The notes under the pieces: model-generated
Database searches by the model: none
Told to the model about the DNA's origin: nothing
What the model saw: the letters and a program-made list of their open reading frames with translations, nothing else
DNA from: Corynebacterium sp. 74A
GTDB lineage: Bacteria > Actinomycetota > Actinomycetes > Mycobacteriales > Mycobacteriaceae
DNA: 64,000 nt
NCBI RefSeq assembly: GCF_008930665.1
Contig: NZ_PQMG01000001.1
Coordinates: 248,001 to 312,000 of the forward strand
Direction of reading: 5' to 3'
Program-made: the position numbers and the translations under genes
In this document: in pieces, positions 1 to 10,452 of the stretch
Numbering within the stretch: position 1 is the stretch's first letter
Layout: the number at the start of each line of letters is the position of its first letter

Positions 1-764
1 TCGAAGTCGATGCCCATGTCCTCGAGCAGGCCGGTGACCGTCTCGAAGTGCTCCCGGCACTCGGCAGAGAGATAGTCCAGCATGAGCGGGGCGTCGGCGG
101 TCATCTCCTTGACCTCCTCGCGCTTATCGTCCAAGACGCGCAGCGGGTTCAGCTCGGCGCGCTGGCGGGTGGCCTCATCCAGCGGCAAGGCGAAGAGGAA
201 CTCCTGCAGCTTCTCCCTATAGGTGCCACGGCAGCTGGCATCGCCAAGAGAGGTCAGCTCCAGCCGGTAGCCGCGCAAGCCCAGGGCACGGAAAGAACGA
301 TCGGCGAGGGCCACCACCTCGGCGTCGAGGGCGGGATCATCGACCCCGATGGCCTCCACGCCCACCTGCTGCAGCTGGCGGTAGCGCCCGGCCTGGGGGC
401 GCTCATAGCGGAAGAAGGGGCCGGCATAGGCCAGCTTCACCGGCAGCTGGCCGCGATCGAGGTTGTGCTCGATCACCGAGCGCATCACCCCGGCCGTGCC
501 CTCCGGCCGCAGGGTCACCGAGCGCCCACCGCGGTCGGGGAAGGTATACATTTCCTTGCTCACCACGTCGGTGGATTCGCCGACGCCGCGCGCAAATAGG
601 CCGGTGTCTTCGAAGATCGGCAACTCAATGTGCTCATAGCCCGCCCGATGCGCCTCGGATACCAAGGTGTTCTGGACAGCCTTGAATTCAGCGGAGTGCG
701 CCGGAACATAATCCGGAACGCCCTTGGGAGCGGAAAATGCCTTGAGTTTCTTCGAATCAGTCAC
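1..764 (-). CDS. hisS: Histidyl-tRNA synthetase, N-terminal part (partial)
   Basis: This gene is cut by the left window edge, so only about 254 N-terminal residues are visible. It charges tRNA-His with histidine in the cytosol. The class II motif 2 is readable as [10 protein letters not shown], preceded by GGRSVTL, which is characteristic of HisRS. I place the start at a GTG (762-764), giving [19 protein letters not shown]. The family N-terminus normally reaches a K-A-x-G-x-x-D-Y motif within the first 20 residues, and this start does so. The next gene on the same strand lies only 15 bases upstream, suggesting co-transcription. The order hisS, MBL protein, cyclophilin, rel matches the mycobacterial chromosome. 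Confidence 0.93.
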   Translation of the reverse strand, partial: MTDSKKLKAFSAPKGVPDYVPAHSAEFKAVQNTLVSEAHRAGYEHIELPIFEDTGLFARGVGESTDVVSKEMYTFPDRGGRSVTLRPEGTAGVMRSVIEHNLDRGQLPVKLAYAGPFFRYERPQAGRYRQLQQVGVEAIGVDDPALDAEVVALADRSFRALGLRGYRLELTSLGDASCRGTYREKLQEFLFALPLDEATRQRAELNPLRVLDDKREEVKEMTADAPLMLDYLSAECREHFETVTGLLEDMGIDF

Positions 765-779
765 GGATGACAGTGTATA

Positions 780-1421
780 TCAGGCGAGGAAGGGGTTGGA
801 CTTCAACTCCGTGGCCATCGTGGTCTCCGGCCCATGCCCGGGCAGCACATGCAGCTCGGGCGGGAGCTGAGAGACGACATCTGCCAGGCTGCGCTTCATG
901 GCGGCAGGATCCGAGCCTGGCAGATCGGTGCGGCCAATCGAGCCGGCGAAGAGCACATCGCCGGAAAAGCACACCTGCCGCCCCACGAAGAGCACCGAGC
1001 CCGGGGAATGGCCCGGGGCATGACGCACCGTGAAGCGCTCCTTACAGATGTGGACCTCAGCGCCGTCATCGAGATAGTCCAGCGTGTCCGGAAAGGGCAT
1101 GGAGGCGGCGTCGAAAAGCTGCTGTGCCTGCTCAGACACCCCCGAGCCATCCTTGAGCATGCCCGCATCCTGGGGGTGAATAAACACGGCGCAGCCCAGC
1201 TCGTTGGCGAGGGCGGCCGCATCGCGAGTGTGATCAATGTGGCCGTGGGTCAGCAGCACCTGCTCCAAGGTGAGATTGTTCTGCCGCAGGTGCTGGGTGA
1301 TCGCGGCGGCCGCGCCGAGGCCGGGATCGATCACTGTCGCGCGCTCGCCATCGGAGATGACATAGCAGTTGGTCTGGAAAGGGCCGGTGACCATCATCGC
1401 AAGATTCATGCTCACCATCAT
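780..1421 (-). CDS. MBL-fold metallo-hydrolase, glyoxalase II-like
   Basis: A 213-residue metallo-beta-lactamase-fold hydrolase. The metal-binding motif THGHIDHT sits at residues 58-65 (H59, H61, D63, H64), with further histidines in HAPGHSPG and LPGHGPETTMA near the C-terminus. This is the dinuclear zinc/iron site of the glyoxalase II / YcbL group, which hydrolyses thioesters such as lactoylglutathione-like adducts. The true substrate here is not known; corynebacteria use mycothiol rather than glutathione. The genus-level neighbour order (hisS on one side, cyclophilin and rel on the other) is conserved in mycobacteria. The start is uncertain: ATGATG at 1421 or the internal ATG at 1409 are both possible, and neither has a strong Shine-Dalgarno sequence. 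Confidence 0.88.
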   Translation of the reverse strand: MMVSMNLAMMVTGPFQTNCYVISDGERATVIDPGLGAAAAITQHLRQNNLTLEQVLLTHGHIDHTRDAAALANELGCAVFIHPQDAGMLKDGSGVSEQAQQLFDAASMPFPDTLDYLDDGAEVHICKERFTVRHAPGHSPGSVLFVGRQVCFSGDVLFAGSIGRTDLPGSDPAAMKRSLADVVSQLPPELHVLPGHGPETTMATELKSNPFLA

Positions 1422-1518
1422 AGGTCGCGGGCGGTACCACCACTGCGCCCGCGATACTCTAAACTGTGTTCAGTTAGCACGGAATCTACGAGCACATGAG
1501 GCTAGGTGAGCACCCCTA

Positions 1519-2373
1519 ATGGAGAGCAATAAGAAGCGTCGCGAGGAGTCGATGCGCGCCCTCGAGCGCGAAATCAAGTCCCGTGATCGGAAGGAAAAGA
1601 CCCAGCCTCTCGGCGTGGCGCTGGCCTCGCTGGCGGTGATTGGTCTCGCTACCGCCGGTATCTACTGGGCTTCAACGCACGAAGGCGATGATGCGGTGGA
1701 GGCTGCCGAGGAGACCAGCACCACCGAGGCAGCGGAGCAGGACATCACTCCGCTAGCCACCGAGCGCACCACCCCCCTTGGGGAAACCGTCACCTGCTCC
1801 TATGAGGATTCCGGCCGTGAGGCCAGCCGCGAGGTCTCCCGCCCCAACCAAGAGGATGTGCCCGCCCGCGGCACCGTCACCGTCACCCTCAACACCAGCC
1901 AAGGCCCGATCGGCATGAAGCTAGATCGTTCCGTCTCGCCCTGCACCGTCAACGCGGTGGAACACCTCGCACAGGAGGGCTTTTACAACGATACGATCTG
2001 CCACCGCATCACCACTTCCGGTATTCACGTGCTGCAGTGCGGCGATCCGAGCGGCCAGGGATCGGGCGGCCCGGGCTTCCAATTCGCCAACGAGTTCCCC
2101 ACCGATGAGGCCTCGGATCAGGCCAAGCAGCAGCCCGTAAACTATGAGCGTGGCACCATCGCCATGGCTAATAGCGGCCCCGACACCAATGGCTCGCAGT
2201 TCTTCCTCAACTACGATGATTCCCCGCTGCCGCCGATGTACACCTACTTCGGCACCATCGATGACGCCGGACTGAAGACCCTCGACGCCATCGCCGAGAA
2301 GGGTGCCGCCGAGGGCGCCGGCGACGGCGCCCCTGCGGAGGAAGTAAAGATCACCACCGCCACGGTGAGCTAG
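1519..2373 (+). CDS. ppiB: Membrane-anchored cyclophilin-type peptidyl-prolyl isomerase
   Basis: A 284-residue protein with a short, highly charged cytoplasmic N-terminus (residues 1-28, many K/R/E), one membrane segment at about 30-52, an acidic Thr/Glu-rich linker, and a C-terminal cyclophilin domain from about residue 115. Cyclophilin signatures include FYNDTICHRI, FANEF, GTIAMANSGPDTNGSQFF and TYFGTID. These enzymes catalyse proline cis-trans isomerisation; the topology suggests the domain faces the cell wall side. It is the only plus-strand gene in this part and converges on rel, with a strong shared hairpin in between. A GTG thirteen bases upstream (1506) is out of frame and was not used. 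The same gene neighbours rel in mycobacteria. Confidence 0.9.
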   Translation: MESNKKRREESMRALEREIKSRDRKEKTQPLGVALASLAVIGLATAGIYWASTHEGDDAVEAAEETSTTEAAEQDITPLATERTTPLGETVTCSYEDSGREASREVSRPNQEDVPARGTVTVTLNTSQGPIGMKLDRSVSPCTVNAVEHLAQEGFYNDTICHRITTSGIHVLQCGDPSGQGSGGPGFQFANEFPTDEASDQAKQQPVNYERGTIAMANSGPDTNGSQFFLNYDDSPLPPMYTYFGTIDDAGLKTLDAIAEKGAAEGAGDGAPAEEVKITTATVS

Positions 2374-2414
2374 AACATACCCCGCGCGGCCGCTGCGGCC
2401 GACACGACCCAAAC

Positions 2415-2458
2415 AAGGCCCACACTCTTATTCCCCTAACGGGGAGAGTGTGGGCCTT
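2415..2458. terminator. Bidirectional hairpin terminator between ppiB and rel
   Basis: A 14 bp perfect inverted repeat (AAGGCCCACACTCT and its complement) with a 16-base loop lies between the convergent ppiB and rel stop codons. It can serve both strands. Confidence 0.85.
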
Positions 2459-2498
2459 CGTGCTGCGCTGACCAAGTGGGCACGGCGTAGATTGCGCT

Positions 2499-4784
2499 TT
2501 AGCCGCCCGAGGTGACGCGGTAGACGTCGAAGACGCCTTCGATACTGCGCAGATGGTGCATCAGGGATCCCAGCTGCTTGGAGTCCGAAACCTGGAAGGT
2601 AAAGCGCAGCATCGCCACCCGGTCATCGGCGACGCGGGTATTCATCGCAGTCACCGTCACCTTCTGCTCCGCGATCACCCGAGTGACCTCCAGCAATAGG
2701 CCATTGCGGTCAAGTGCCTCGACTTGCAGCGTGGCGGCGAATACCGTCCCCGAGGACTCCGAGGCCCACGAGACCTGAATCAGCCGCTCCGGCTCCTGCT
2801 GGAGTTTCTCGGCGTTGGTGCAGTCGGCGCGGTGCACGCTCACCCCGCCGCCGCGGGTGACGAAACCGAAGATGGTATCGCCGGGCACCGGGGTACAGCA
2901 CTTGGCCAGCTTCGCCATCACATCCGGGCTGCCCTCCACCAGGATGCCGGTGGAGGAATCCTGGTGAGCGCGCTGCTTGGAATTGACCAGCTCGTGGAAG
3001 GGGGTGCGCGCGGCGAGGGCGTCCTCGGCATCATCGGCATCGCCGAAGGTGGCCATGAGGCGATTCATCACATGCCGCGCCGAGACCGAACCATTACCGA
3101 TCGCGGCGTAGAGCGTCTCCACGTCCTGGTAGTGCAGCTCCTCGGCCACCGCCCGCATGGACTGCGAGGTGATCAGCCGGTGCAGGGGCAACCCGCCACG
3201 CTGCACTTCGGTGGCGAGGGCGTCGCGGCCGAGCTCCACATGCTCTTCGCGCCGCTCCTTGGCAAACCACTGCCGGATCTTCGCCTTGGCACGCGGCGAG
3301 GCCACGAACTTCTCCCAGTCCTGGCTGGGCCCTGCTGCCTGATCCTTAGAGGTAAATACCTCTACCCGATCGCCGGAGTTCAGCTTGGTCTCGAGCGCCA
3401 CCAACTTGCCGTTGATCTTCGCGCCGATACAGCGATGCCCCACCTCAGTGTGCACCGCATAGGCGAAGTCCACCGGGGTGGCATCCACCGGCAGGTTCAC
3501 CACATCGCCCTTAGGGGTGAACACGAAGATCTGCGTGCTGCTGAGGTCATAGCGCAGCGAATCGAGGAACTCATTCGGGTCGGCGGCTTCTTTTTGCCAA
3601 TCCAGCAGCTGGCGCAACCACGCCATCTGATCCAGATCGGCTTTATCGCCCTTGTGCGAGCCTTTGGTCTCCTTATAACGCCAGTGCGCGGCAATGCCGA
3701 ACTCGGCGTTGTAGTGCATCTCATGGGTGCGCACCTGCACCTCAAGCGGCTTGGTGCCCGGCCCCATCACGGTGGTGTGCAGGGACTGATACACCCCGAA
3801 GCGCGGCGCGGAAATATAGTCCTTGAAGCGCCCAGGCATGGCGGAGTAGAGCGAGTGCACCGCGCCGATGGCGGCGTAGCAGCTATTGATGTCATCGACG
3901 AGCACGCGGATGCCGATGAGGTCGAAGATCTCGTCGAAATCGCGGCCCCGCACGATCATCTTCTGATAGATGGACCAATAGTGTTTCGGCCGGCCCATCA
4001 CCTCGGCGTGGATGTTGTTGTCCTTGAGGGTGGTGCTGAGCTCGTCAATGATCTGGGTGATATAGCGGTCCCGCGAGGGGGCGCGATCCGCCACCAAGCG
4101 CACGATCTCTTGGTACTTCTTCGGATACAAAATGGCGAAGGAGAGATCCTCCAGCTCCCACTTCACCGAAGCCATGCCGAGCCGGTGCGCCAGCGGCGCA
4201 ATCACCTCAAGCGTTTCGCGCGCCTTTTTTGCCTGCTTCTCCGGGGGCAAAAAACGCATGGTGCGCATATTGTGCAGGCGATCGGCCACCTTGATCACCA
4301 ACACCCGCGGATCATTACTCATGGCCACGATCATTTTGCGGATCGTTTCCGCCTCCGCGGCCGCCCCGAGCGCCACCTTGTCCAGCTTGGTCACGCCATC
4401 AACCATGCGGGCGACTTCCTCGCCGAAGTCGCGGGTGAGATCCTCCAGGGTGTAGTCGGTGTCCTCCACCGTGTCGTGCAGCAGCGCCGCCAACAGAGTG
4501 GTGGTATCCATGCCGATCTCCGCGGCGATGGTGGCTACCGCCAAGGGATGGGTGATATAGGGATCACCGGACTTGCGATACACGCCATCGTGCAGCCGCT
4601 CGGCGGTCGAATACGCCCGCTCCAAGAGGGCGACATCGCACTTCGGGTGGATCTCGCGGTGAATGCTGATCAGCGGCTCGAGGACAGGATTAGCCTTGAC
4701 CTTGTTGCCGGTGAGGCTACGGGCGAGCCTGGCAGACATGCTGCGGACACTGACTTGGTTGCGTCCAGGTTTGTTTTCCGGCAT
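2499..4784 (-). CDS. rel: Bifunctional (p)ppGpp synthetase/hydrolase Rel
   Basis: A 761-residue RelA/SpoT homologue that makes and degrades the alarmone (p)ppGpp during the stringent response. The HD hydrolase domain carries LLHDTVED at residues 101-108 and looks intact. The synthetase domain shows GRFKDYIS and [11 protein letters not shown], followed by EVQVRT. A TGS domain ([15 protein letters not shown]) and a C-terminal ACT domain (residues about 680-755) complete the full-length architecture. Actinobacteria usually have one such long bifunctional enzyme. It lies 23 bases downstream of apt in the same orientation, the conserved apt-rel pairing that links purine salvage and alarmone metabolism. 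Start ATG gives [10 protein letters not shown]. Confidence 0.95.
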   Translation of the reverse strand: MPENKPGRNQVSVRSMSARLARSLTGNKVKANPVLEPLISIHREIHPKCDVALLERAYSTAERLHDGVYRKSGDPYITHPLAVATIAAEIGMDTTTLLAALLHDTVEDTDYTLEDLTRDFGEEVARMVDGVTKLDKVALGAAAEAETIRKMIVAMSNDPRVLVIKVADRLHNMRTMRFLPPEKQAKKARETLEVIAPLAHRLGMASVKWELEDLSFAILYPKKYQEIVRLVADRAPSRDRYITQIIDELSTTLKDNNIHAEVMGRPKHYWSIYQKMIVRGRDFDEIFDLIGIRVLVDDINSCYAAIGAVHSLYSAMPGRFKDYISAPRFGVYQSLHTTVMGPGTKPLEVQVRTHEMHYNAEFGIAAHWRYKETKGSHKGDKADLDQMAWLRQLLDWQKEAADPNEFLDSLRYDLSSTQIFVFTPKGDVVNLPVDATPVDFAYAVHTEVGHRCIGAKINGKLVALETKLNSGDRVEVFTSKDQAAGPSQDWEKFVASPRAKAKIRQWFAKERREEHVELGRDALATEVQRGGLPLHRLITSQSMRAVAEELHYQDVETLYAAIGNGSVSARHVMNRLMATFGDADDAEDALAARTPFHELVNSKQRAHQDSSTGILVEGSPDVMAKLAKCCTPVPGDTIFGFVTRGGGVSVHRADCTNAEKLQQEPERLIQVSWASESSGTVFAATLQVEALDRNGLLLEVTRVIAEQKVTVTAMNTRVADDRVAMLRFTFQVSDSKQLGSLMHHLRSIEGVFDVYRVTSGG

Positions 4785-4807
4785 AGCGCTAAGTGTATTA
4801 GATAAAC

Positions 4808-5353
4808 CTAGGCGATATCCCCATTGTTGAGGACAACCAAGGGAACGTCCTCCAGCTTGTGCCGGCCGCCGAGGCCGCCGACCTCAAGCACGAGAGCATT
4901 GCCCACCACGATGGCCCCGGCCTTTTCCAGCAGGCTTCGTGCCGCGCAGAGAGTGCCGCCCGTGGCGAGGACGTCGTCGACAAGCGCAATCTTGCGCCCC
5001 TGTAGCTCCACACCACTACCCGGGATCTCGAGCGCTGCCGAGCCATATTCCAGGTCATATTCCGCGCTGAAGACCGGCGGCGGCAGCTTGCCCTTTTTCC
5101 GGATGGCCAGCACGCCCATGCCGAGCTTATAGGCCACCGCCGAGCCGAGCAGAAAGCCGCGGGCATCGAGGCCGCCGATCATCTCCGCCCCCATCTCTTT
5201 GACAGCCTCGGAGAGCTCATCGACGATCACCCGCAGCGCCTCCCCGTCAGCGAGCACCGGGGTGAGATCCTCAAAGATCACGCCTTCGGCGGGAAAATCG
5301 GGCACATAGCGGATGCGATCGGCAAGGGCGTCGCGGGCGGTTGCATACGACAT
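4808..5353 (-). CDS. apt: Adenine phosphoribosyltransferase
   Basis: A 181-residue type I phosphoribosyltransferase that converts adenine and PRPP to AMP. The PRPP-binding loop is [10 protein letters not shown] at about residues 124-133, and the family motif [10 protein letters not shown] is near residue 22. The length matches bacterial Apt. It is followed closely by rel on the same strand, a pairing conserved in actinobacteria and many firmicutes. A 176-base gap separates it from the upstream lipoprotein gene, so it may have its own promoter there, but I cannot define one. Confidence 0.94.
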   Translation of the reverse strand: MSYATARDALADRIRYVPDFPAEGVIFEDLTPVLADGEALRVIVDELSEAVKEMGAEMIGGLDARGFLLGSAVAYKLGMGVLAIRKKGKLPPPVFSAEYDLEYGSAALEIPGSGVELQGRKIALVDDVLATGGTLCAARSLLEKAGAIVVGNALVLEVGGLGGRHKLEDVPLVVLNNGDIA

Positions 5354-5529
5354 GGCTATAGGTGTGGCCTTCCTGTCAGGTGCTGGGCGGGTACGGGTTC
5401 ACCCAGCGGGCACCAAAGGTGCACGGGATTCATCGAGCATGAAGTTGGAGCACTCCCCCACGAACGCGATCAACTGCCACGACCGCATCGCCGCGACACG
5501 GCGCCGACGCCGCGAGAGGCGAGCGCGGG

Positions 5530-7122
5530 CTAGTCGACCTGCCAGCGCGACATGTTCCAGCCGATCCCCGCTCGCGAGGTGTTAGGAACAACGTTACCCA
5601 CCGACTTGTTCACCACAAACGTGCGGGGTTGGGCAGCGAGCGGAATGGAGGGGATCTCATGCCACAGCCGCTCCTCCGCTTGGCGCAATAACTCGCTATT
5701 ATTCGCCGGCGCATTCACCGAGGCGTACTCGGTGCGGGTATCCACCGCTACCAGGATCGCGTCCGCCTGGCCCTCCAAATCGGCGGGGCCGCCCCACTCG
5801 TTCGTGGCGGTGCGGGAGAGATCACCGAGATCATTGGTGATATCCGAGACGTCCTTGATCGTGATCCCGGCTGTGGCGCAGCTTTCGCTGATGGCGTCCA
5901 CGATCGCCTTTTTCCGTGGATCGGGGGCGGTATAGCCGATACGGATCGTCGCGCCCTCCAGCTCGGCGCGGGCTTTGGCCATATCGGTGCCGAGGTTGCG
6001 ATCGGAGATATCGCGGGTGCTTTCGAAGGTCGGCGCGATCGCCGGGCTGAGGCGGGTGCCCACCGGCGGCACATCCACACCGGAGTAGCCGGACGATAAC
6101 TGGGCGATCTCGTTTTGATCTATGCAGGCGGCAAAGCCCTGCCGCTTCGCCGGGGTGGAGAGCACTCCCGAGTTGGCGAGATTGAGTTGTTCGATCAGCT
6201 GCCCCACCTCGCGGGTCACCTCATAGGGATTGGCGGTGTCATTGCGGTCCACCCAGTCGATCGAGGAAGCATTCACCAGATCCGCGATCTCCAAGGAGTT
6301 CTGCTCGGCCTTGGCCACCCGGTCCACCCCGGCGGGATAGACCACGATCTTATCGAGGGAGGGGGCGTCTCCTGCGTAATGCGGATTGGGCACGAGCACC
6401 ACCGAGCCATCGTCGAGGACCTCGGAGATCTTCATCGGGCCCGAGGAGGCGTGCAGTTCGGGGTCAAAGTTCTTCAGCAAGAAGGCATCGTTCCATGCGG
6501 TGCCGATCTTTTCCATCGGCTCGGCAGCACCGCTCGTCACCGCCTGCCACATCTCGTCTTCGCTCATTCCGGCGGCGCGGGCGATGATGTGGGCGGGCAG
6601 CACGGTGCCGGGGCCGAAAAGTTGCCGCCACCGGGAGCCGAAGGAGTCTTTGAACTGCACCGTGAAGTTCTTGGAACCGCGTTCACATTTCACATCGGCC
6701 ACCTGCTGCATCAGCGGGTTATAGGCCTTGAAATAGGCTTCCTGCGTCGCGGCGATGAAGGAGAGATAGAAATCATCGCAGGTCACCGGCACTTCATCGG
6801 AGAAGATGGCCCGCTTATTGATGGTGTAGATGATCTGCACGGTTTGTCCCGGCAGGGACTGGCCCTGCGCCAGATCCATATTGGGGATGGTCTGCCCCTG
6901 GGGGCCGTGCATGAATACCGGCGGATACAGCCGTGAGGCCAGCTGTTCCGCGTTGGTGCTCACCCCGATTGTGGAGGCCGCATTGGTCGTCACCAGCGGG
7001 GTGTCCACGGCATAGCCGAAGACTTCCTGCGGCGGCTGTTCTTCCTCCGCGCAGCCAGCCAGCCCGAGAACCCCCACAGCTAGCATCACGATTACGCGGC
7101 GCAGAGTCATTCCTGCACTCAT
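5530..7122 (-). CDS. Solute-binding lipoprotein of the peptide-binding (SBP_bac_5) type
   Basis: A secreted lipoprotein of about 530 residues. A signal peptide with two arginines (MTLRRVIVMLAVG) ends at the lipobox LAGC, followed by an acidic EEEQPP stretch. The body resembles DppA/OppA-type extracellular solute-binding proteins (family 5). No permease or ATPase gene is adjacent, so the transport partner is not evident. Its position between apt and secF matches the mycobacterial lipoprotein Rv2585c. I chose the ATG at 7122 (MSAGMTLRR), which has AAGGAAA at a good distance upstream, over a longer reading of 25 residues. One copy of the GCTTATCGACGCC repeat lies 25 bases before this start. Confidence 0.85.
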   Translation of the reverse strand: MSAGMTLRRVIVMLAVGVLGLAGCAEEEQPPQEVFGYAVDTPLVTTNAASTIGVSTNAEQLASRLYPPVFMHGPQGQTIPNMDLAQGQSLPGQTVQIIYTINKRAIFSDEVPVTCDDFYLSFIAATQEAYFKAYNPLMQQVADVKCERGSKNFTVQFKDSFGSRWRQLFGPGTVLPAHIIARAAGMSEDEMWQAVTSGAAEPMEKIGTAWNDAFLLKNFDPELHASSGPMKISEVLDDGSVVLVPNPHYAGDAPSLDKIVVYPAGVDRVAKAEQNSLEIADLVNASSIDWVDRNDTANPYEVTREVGQLIEQLNLANSGVLSTPAKRQGFAACIDQNEIAQLSSGYSGVDVPPVGTRLSPAIAPTFESTRDISDRNLGTDMAKARAELEGATIRIGYTAPDPRKKAIVDAISESCATAGITIKDVSDITNDLGDLSRTATNEWGGPADLEGQADAILVAVDTRTEYASVNAPANNSELLRQAEERLWHEIPSIPLAAQPRTFVVNKSVGNVVPNTSRAGIGWNMSRWQVD

Positions 7123-7146
7123 CAGGGTTTCCTTCATTCTTGCTGT

Positions 7147-7159
7147 GCTTATCGACGCC
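7147..7159 (+). repeat. GCTTATCGACGCC repeat, intergenic copy
   Basis: Exact copy of the 13-base word found repeatedly in this window. It lies between the lipoprotein gene and secF. Confidence 0.75.
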
Positions 7160-7243
7160 CACCTGCGCCACCGCAGCCGGCGTGCCCCATAAGACACCGC
7201 CGCTGCTGTGGCCGCGTGGCCCTCAGCGCCGCCAAGCAGATCG

Positions 7244-8350
7244 CTAATGGGTGGTAGGGCGCCAGCTGAGCGCCTCCGGCTGGCCGTGCTCCGCGGGCTG
7301 CGGGGTATGCACCGTGCGGCCGGTGTCCACCGGAGTCTCCTCCGGCTCCTCTGCCGCCCCGGAGCGGTAGCGCTCCACGGCGGCGTTGTGCTCCCGCACC
7401 TCCTTGGTGCGGTTCTTCATCGACACTAGGCAGGGGGCGGCGAGGAAGATCGAGGAGAGCGTACCCTGCACCACGCCGATGAGCTGCACCAGAGCGAGGT
7501 CCTTCAAGGTGCCCACACCGAGCATCCACACCGCGACCACCATCAGCGAGATGATCGGCAGTGCCGATAGCACCGTGGTGGAGATCGAGCGCATCACTGT
7601 CTGGTTGATGGCACGGTTGGCCAGCTCCGCATAGGTGCGCCGGCGCGAGGATTGAAAACCTGCGGTGAGCTCGGAGACTTTATCGAAGACCACCACGGTG
7701 TCATAGAGCGAGAAGGCCAGCACGGTCAGCAGACCGATCACGGTAGCGGGGGTGACCTCGAAACCGATGAGGGCATACACTCCGGAGATCACAATGGCGT
7801 CCACCGTGATACACGCGATCGCAGATACGCCCATGAGCTTCTCGAAGCGCAGGGCGATGAAGGCGAAGACGAGCGCCAGGAACACGCCCATGGCCAGCAG
7901 CATGCGTTCGGTAATGGTCGAGCCCCAGGATTCGGAGACGGTGGAGTCACCAATGGCATCCGGGGAAGGCACTCCCTGCGAGTCCTTGGGCTGGAAGGCA
8001 TCATAGAGCGCCGCGCGGGCGTCATTGATCTGATCCTCGCCGAGGCGCTCCGAGGTGATCTCCAGGATGCGGGCATCGCCCGAGCCAACAACCTGCACGG
8101 CGTGCGGGTCTACCCCGGTGGCCTCTTCAAAGACCTGTTCCACTCGGGTCTCGTCGAGATCCCCGGCGGGCATATTCATCTTGGTGCCGCCCTGGAAATC
8201 GATACCGAGGCTGAATCCCCGGATCGCGATCGACGCGAGGGCAATAAGGATGACGATGGCGGCGATGGTGTACCAGCGCTTGCGCTTGCCGATGAAATCG
8301 ACGCCGCCCTCACCGGTATAGAGCCGCTTGATCATAGAGGTATCACTCAT
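7244..8350 (-). CDS. secF: Protein translocase subunit SecF
   Basis: A 368-residue inner membrane protein that works with SecD to pull proteins through the SecYEG channel using the proton gradient. The N-terminal signature WYTIAAIVILIALASI, then GFSLGIDFQGGTKM, is the conserved first membrane helix and the FxxGIDFxGG motif of SecF. The periplasmic-side domain spans roughly 50-130, and five further membrane helices follow, with AFSLYDTVVVFDKV in the helix 4-5 region. The C-terminal tail of about 60 residues is hydrophilic and Pro/Glu-rich. It starts two bases after the secD stop, so the two are translationally linked. Confidence 0.95.
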   Translation of the reverse strand: MSDTSMIKRLYTGEGGVDFIGKRKRWYTIAAIVILIALASIAIRGFSLGIDFQGGTKMNMPAGDLDETRVEQVFEEATGVDPHAVQVVGSGDARILEITSERLGEDQINDARAALYDAFQPKDSQGVPSPDAIGDSTVSESWGSTITERMLLAMGVFLALVFAFIALRFEKLMGVSAIACITVDAIVISGVYALIGFEVTPATVIGLLTVLAFSLYDTVVVFDKVSELTAGFQSSRRRTYAELANRAINQTVMRSISTTVLSALPIISLMVVAVWMLGVGTLKDLALVQLIGVVQGTLSSIFLAAPCLVSMKNRTKEVREHNAAVERYRSGAAEEPEETPVDTGRTVHTPQPAEHGQPEALSWRPTTH

Positions 8351-8352
8351 GG

Positions 8353-10233
8353 TTACTTCTCTCCTGCCGCATCGTTCGAGCCGTTGCCGGCGATAACCTC
8401 ATTGGCATAGGGGGCCTCCGCAGCGGTGCCGGCGGCAGTGCGCTCATCGCGTACCTTCATCACCGCGCCAAAGCCATTGCGGGACGTCTTATTGAACCAC
8501 GTGCGGCGGCTGGCGAGCAGCACCAGTGGCGCGGTCACCAAGAAGGTGACGACCAAGTTGAAGATCGTGGTCAGACCCAAGGTAAAGGCAAAGCCCTTGA
8601 CCGATCCGACTGCGAGGACGTAGAGCACGATGGCCGCGATCAGCGACACCGTGTTACCGCTCAGAATGGTGCGCTTGGCGGATTGCCAGCCGCGCGGCAC
8701 CGCCGAGCGGAAGGTGCGGTTATTATCGCGGATCTCATCCTTGATCCGCTCGTAGAACACCACGAAGGAGTCGGCGGTGGTGCCCAGACCGATGATCAGA
8801 CCGGCGATACCGGCTAGGTCGAGGCTATAGCCGATCCATCGGCCCAGCAGCACCAAGGCGCCGTAGACCAAGGCATTGGCCGCCACGAGGGTAAAGATCG
8901 CGAGGGCGCCGAAGACGCGGTAGTAGCTGAAGGCAAAGATGGCGATGAGCACCAGGCCGACAATGCCCGCGATCAGGCCCGCCTGCAGCGAGGCGCTACC
9001 CAGCGAGGGCGGGATCGTGGTGGTGGTTCCGCCGAGCTCGCCATTTTCGCCGGCGAAGCTCAAGGGCAGCGCACCATAGCGCAGGTTATTGGCGAGCTCC
9101 GTGGCCTCCTGCTGCGAGAAGCTACCCGTGATCGAGGTACCTGATCCCACCGGGGTGGCGGATTGGATCACCGGGGCGGAGATAATCTGCGAGTCAAGGG
9201 TGATCGCGATCTGCCGCTGCAGGTACTCCTCGGTCAGCTTCGCCCACGTCGAGGACCCCTGCTCGCCACCGGAGGACTTAAAGGCAAAGTTGATCTCCAT
9301 GGTGTTGCGCTCGGGGTTGAAGCCACCGGTGATGGGCTGGGAGGTATCGATCTCATTACCGGTCAGGCGCGTGCCCCGCTCCTCATCGGTCTGGCCCACG
9401 AGCAGCGGGACGGCGTCGAGAAGCATTACTTGGCCAACGCTCGGATCACAGGCCACCAAGGGCTTTTTCGGATCATCGGTGCCGGCGAGCGGATCCAGTG
9501 GGGCCTGCTGGGAGCGGTCCTCTTGTTGCTCACACACCATGAGCTGGCGGGCCGCTACCTGCCGCGCCAGATCATCGGACTGGCGGTCCTCACGGAGCAC
9601 CTCCAGCTCCTTATCGCGCTGTTCGGCCTGCTCAAGCGAGTTCTTCGGCTCGGCCGGCGGGTTCTCGCTCACCTTGGGAGCGTCGTAGGTCTTCTTCTCC
9701 CCCACGAGCTGCTCGGAGTTATTCGACAAGGTGGTGGCGACCTCGTCGAGCACGCTTTGGGCGTGCTCCTTGGTGCTCGCGCCGACGCTAACCCAGCGGT
9801 TCGCCATGGTCTCCAGCGCCGCGAGGTTATCCTCCGGGGAGGGGATCTCGGTCGGGGTGAGCACTGGGCGGAACATCAGCTGCGAGGTCTGCGAGAGCGC
9901 CTTGGCCTGGGCGGTATCTTCACCCGGCACGGAAATCACGAGCGTATCGCCATCGGTGATCACTTCCGCGCCGCTGACGCCCATGCCGTTCACACGGTTC
10001 TCCAGAATGGTGCGCGCCTGCGCGAGCTGCTCCGAGGTGGGATCCTGGCCCTGTGGGACCAGGGTCACCCGGGTCCCGCCTTGAAGATCAATACCCAGCT
10101 TGGGGACGGGCCTGCGGTCTCCAGTGAACAAGACCAAGGCGTAAACCAGCACGAGGATCAGCGCAAACACACCGATCGCCCGCTTCGGCCACGCCGATGG
10201 TCCCAGCTGCGACCGCTTGCTGCGGGATGCCAC
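8353..10233 (-). CDS. secD: Protein translocase subunit SecD
   Basis: A SecD subunit of about 626 residues, partner of SecF in Sec-dependent export. Visible features are the first membrane helix (AIGVFALILVLVYALVLF), GIDLQGGTRVTLV, a long extracytoplasmic domain (about 60-400), and the C-terminal five-helix part with TADSFVVFYERIKDEI. The extracytoplasmic domain holds a charged, glutamine- and glutamate-rich insertion around residues 165-260, typical of actinobacterial SecD. I chose the GTG start at 10233, which has GGAGGAAA five bases upstream; an in-frame ATG 13 codons earlier has no ribosome site. The gene order yajC, secD, secF is preserved. Confidence 0.94.
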   Translation of the reverse strand: MASRSKRSQLGPSAWPKRAIGVFALILVLVYALVLFTGDRRPVPKLGIDLQGGTRVTLVPQGQDPTSEQLAQARTILENRVNGMGVSGAEVITDGDTLVISVPGEDTAQAKALSQTSQLMFRPVLTPTEIPSPEDNLAALETMANRWVSVGASTKEHAQSVLDEVATTLSNNSEQLVGEKKTYDAPKVSENPPAEPKNSLEQAEQRDKELEVLREDRQSDDLARQVAARQLMVCEQQEDRSQQAPLDPLAGTDDPKKPLVACDPSVGQVMLLDAVPLLVGQTDEERGTRLTGNEIDTSQPITGGFNPERNTMEINFAFKSSGGEQGSSTWAKLTEEYLQRQIAITLDSQIISAPVIQSATPVGSGTSITGSFSQQEATELANNLRYGALPLSFAGENGELGGTTTTIPPSLGSASLQAGLIAGIVGLVLIAIFAFSYYRVFGALAIFTLVAANALVYGALVLLGRWIGYSLDLAGIAGLIIGLGTTADSFVVFYERIKDEIRDNNRTFRSAVPRGWQSAKRTILSGNTVSLIAAIVLYVLAVGSVKGFAFTLGLTTIFNLVVTFLVTAPLVLLASRRTWFNKTSRNGFGAVMKVRDERTAAGTAAEAPYANEVIAGNGSNDAAGEK

Positions 10234-10452
10234 GAACGTTTCCTCCTCCAATGAACACATGAGGCTCACCACGGGCGCCGTGGCCCGCGTGCCTCATCAA
10301 CCGGCGTGAATCAGCCGCCACCACCACGATGTACCTGGGCGGCGGTTGCGCGCCGCATGCACAGCGCGCGCAGGTCATTCGACCATAGTACGGCATAGGA
10401 CACGCCCCCACTGAATCAGTAGCCAGTGGAGGCGGTGAATGAAATCAACAGC

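Noticed and set aside
2724-4805. 693-residue plus-strand reading frame opposite rel
   Set aside because: It fully overlaps the clear Rel protein and shows only shadow composition (His/Arg/Gly-rich).
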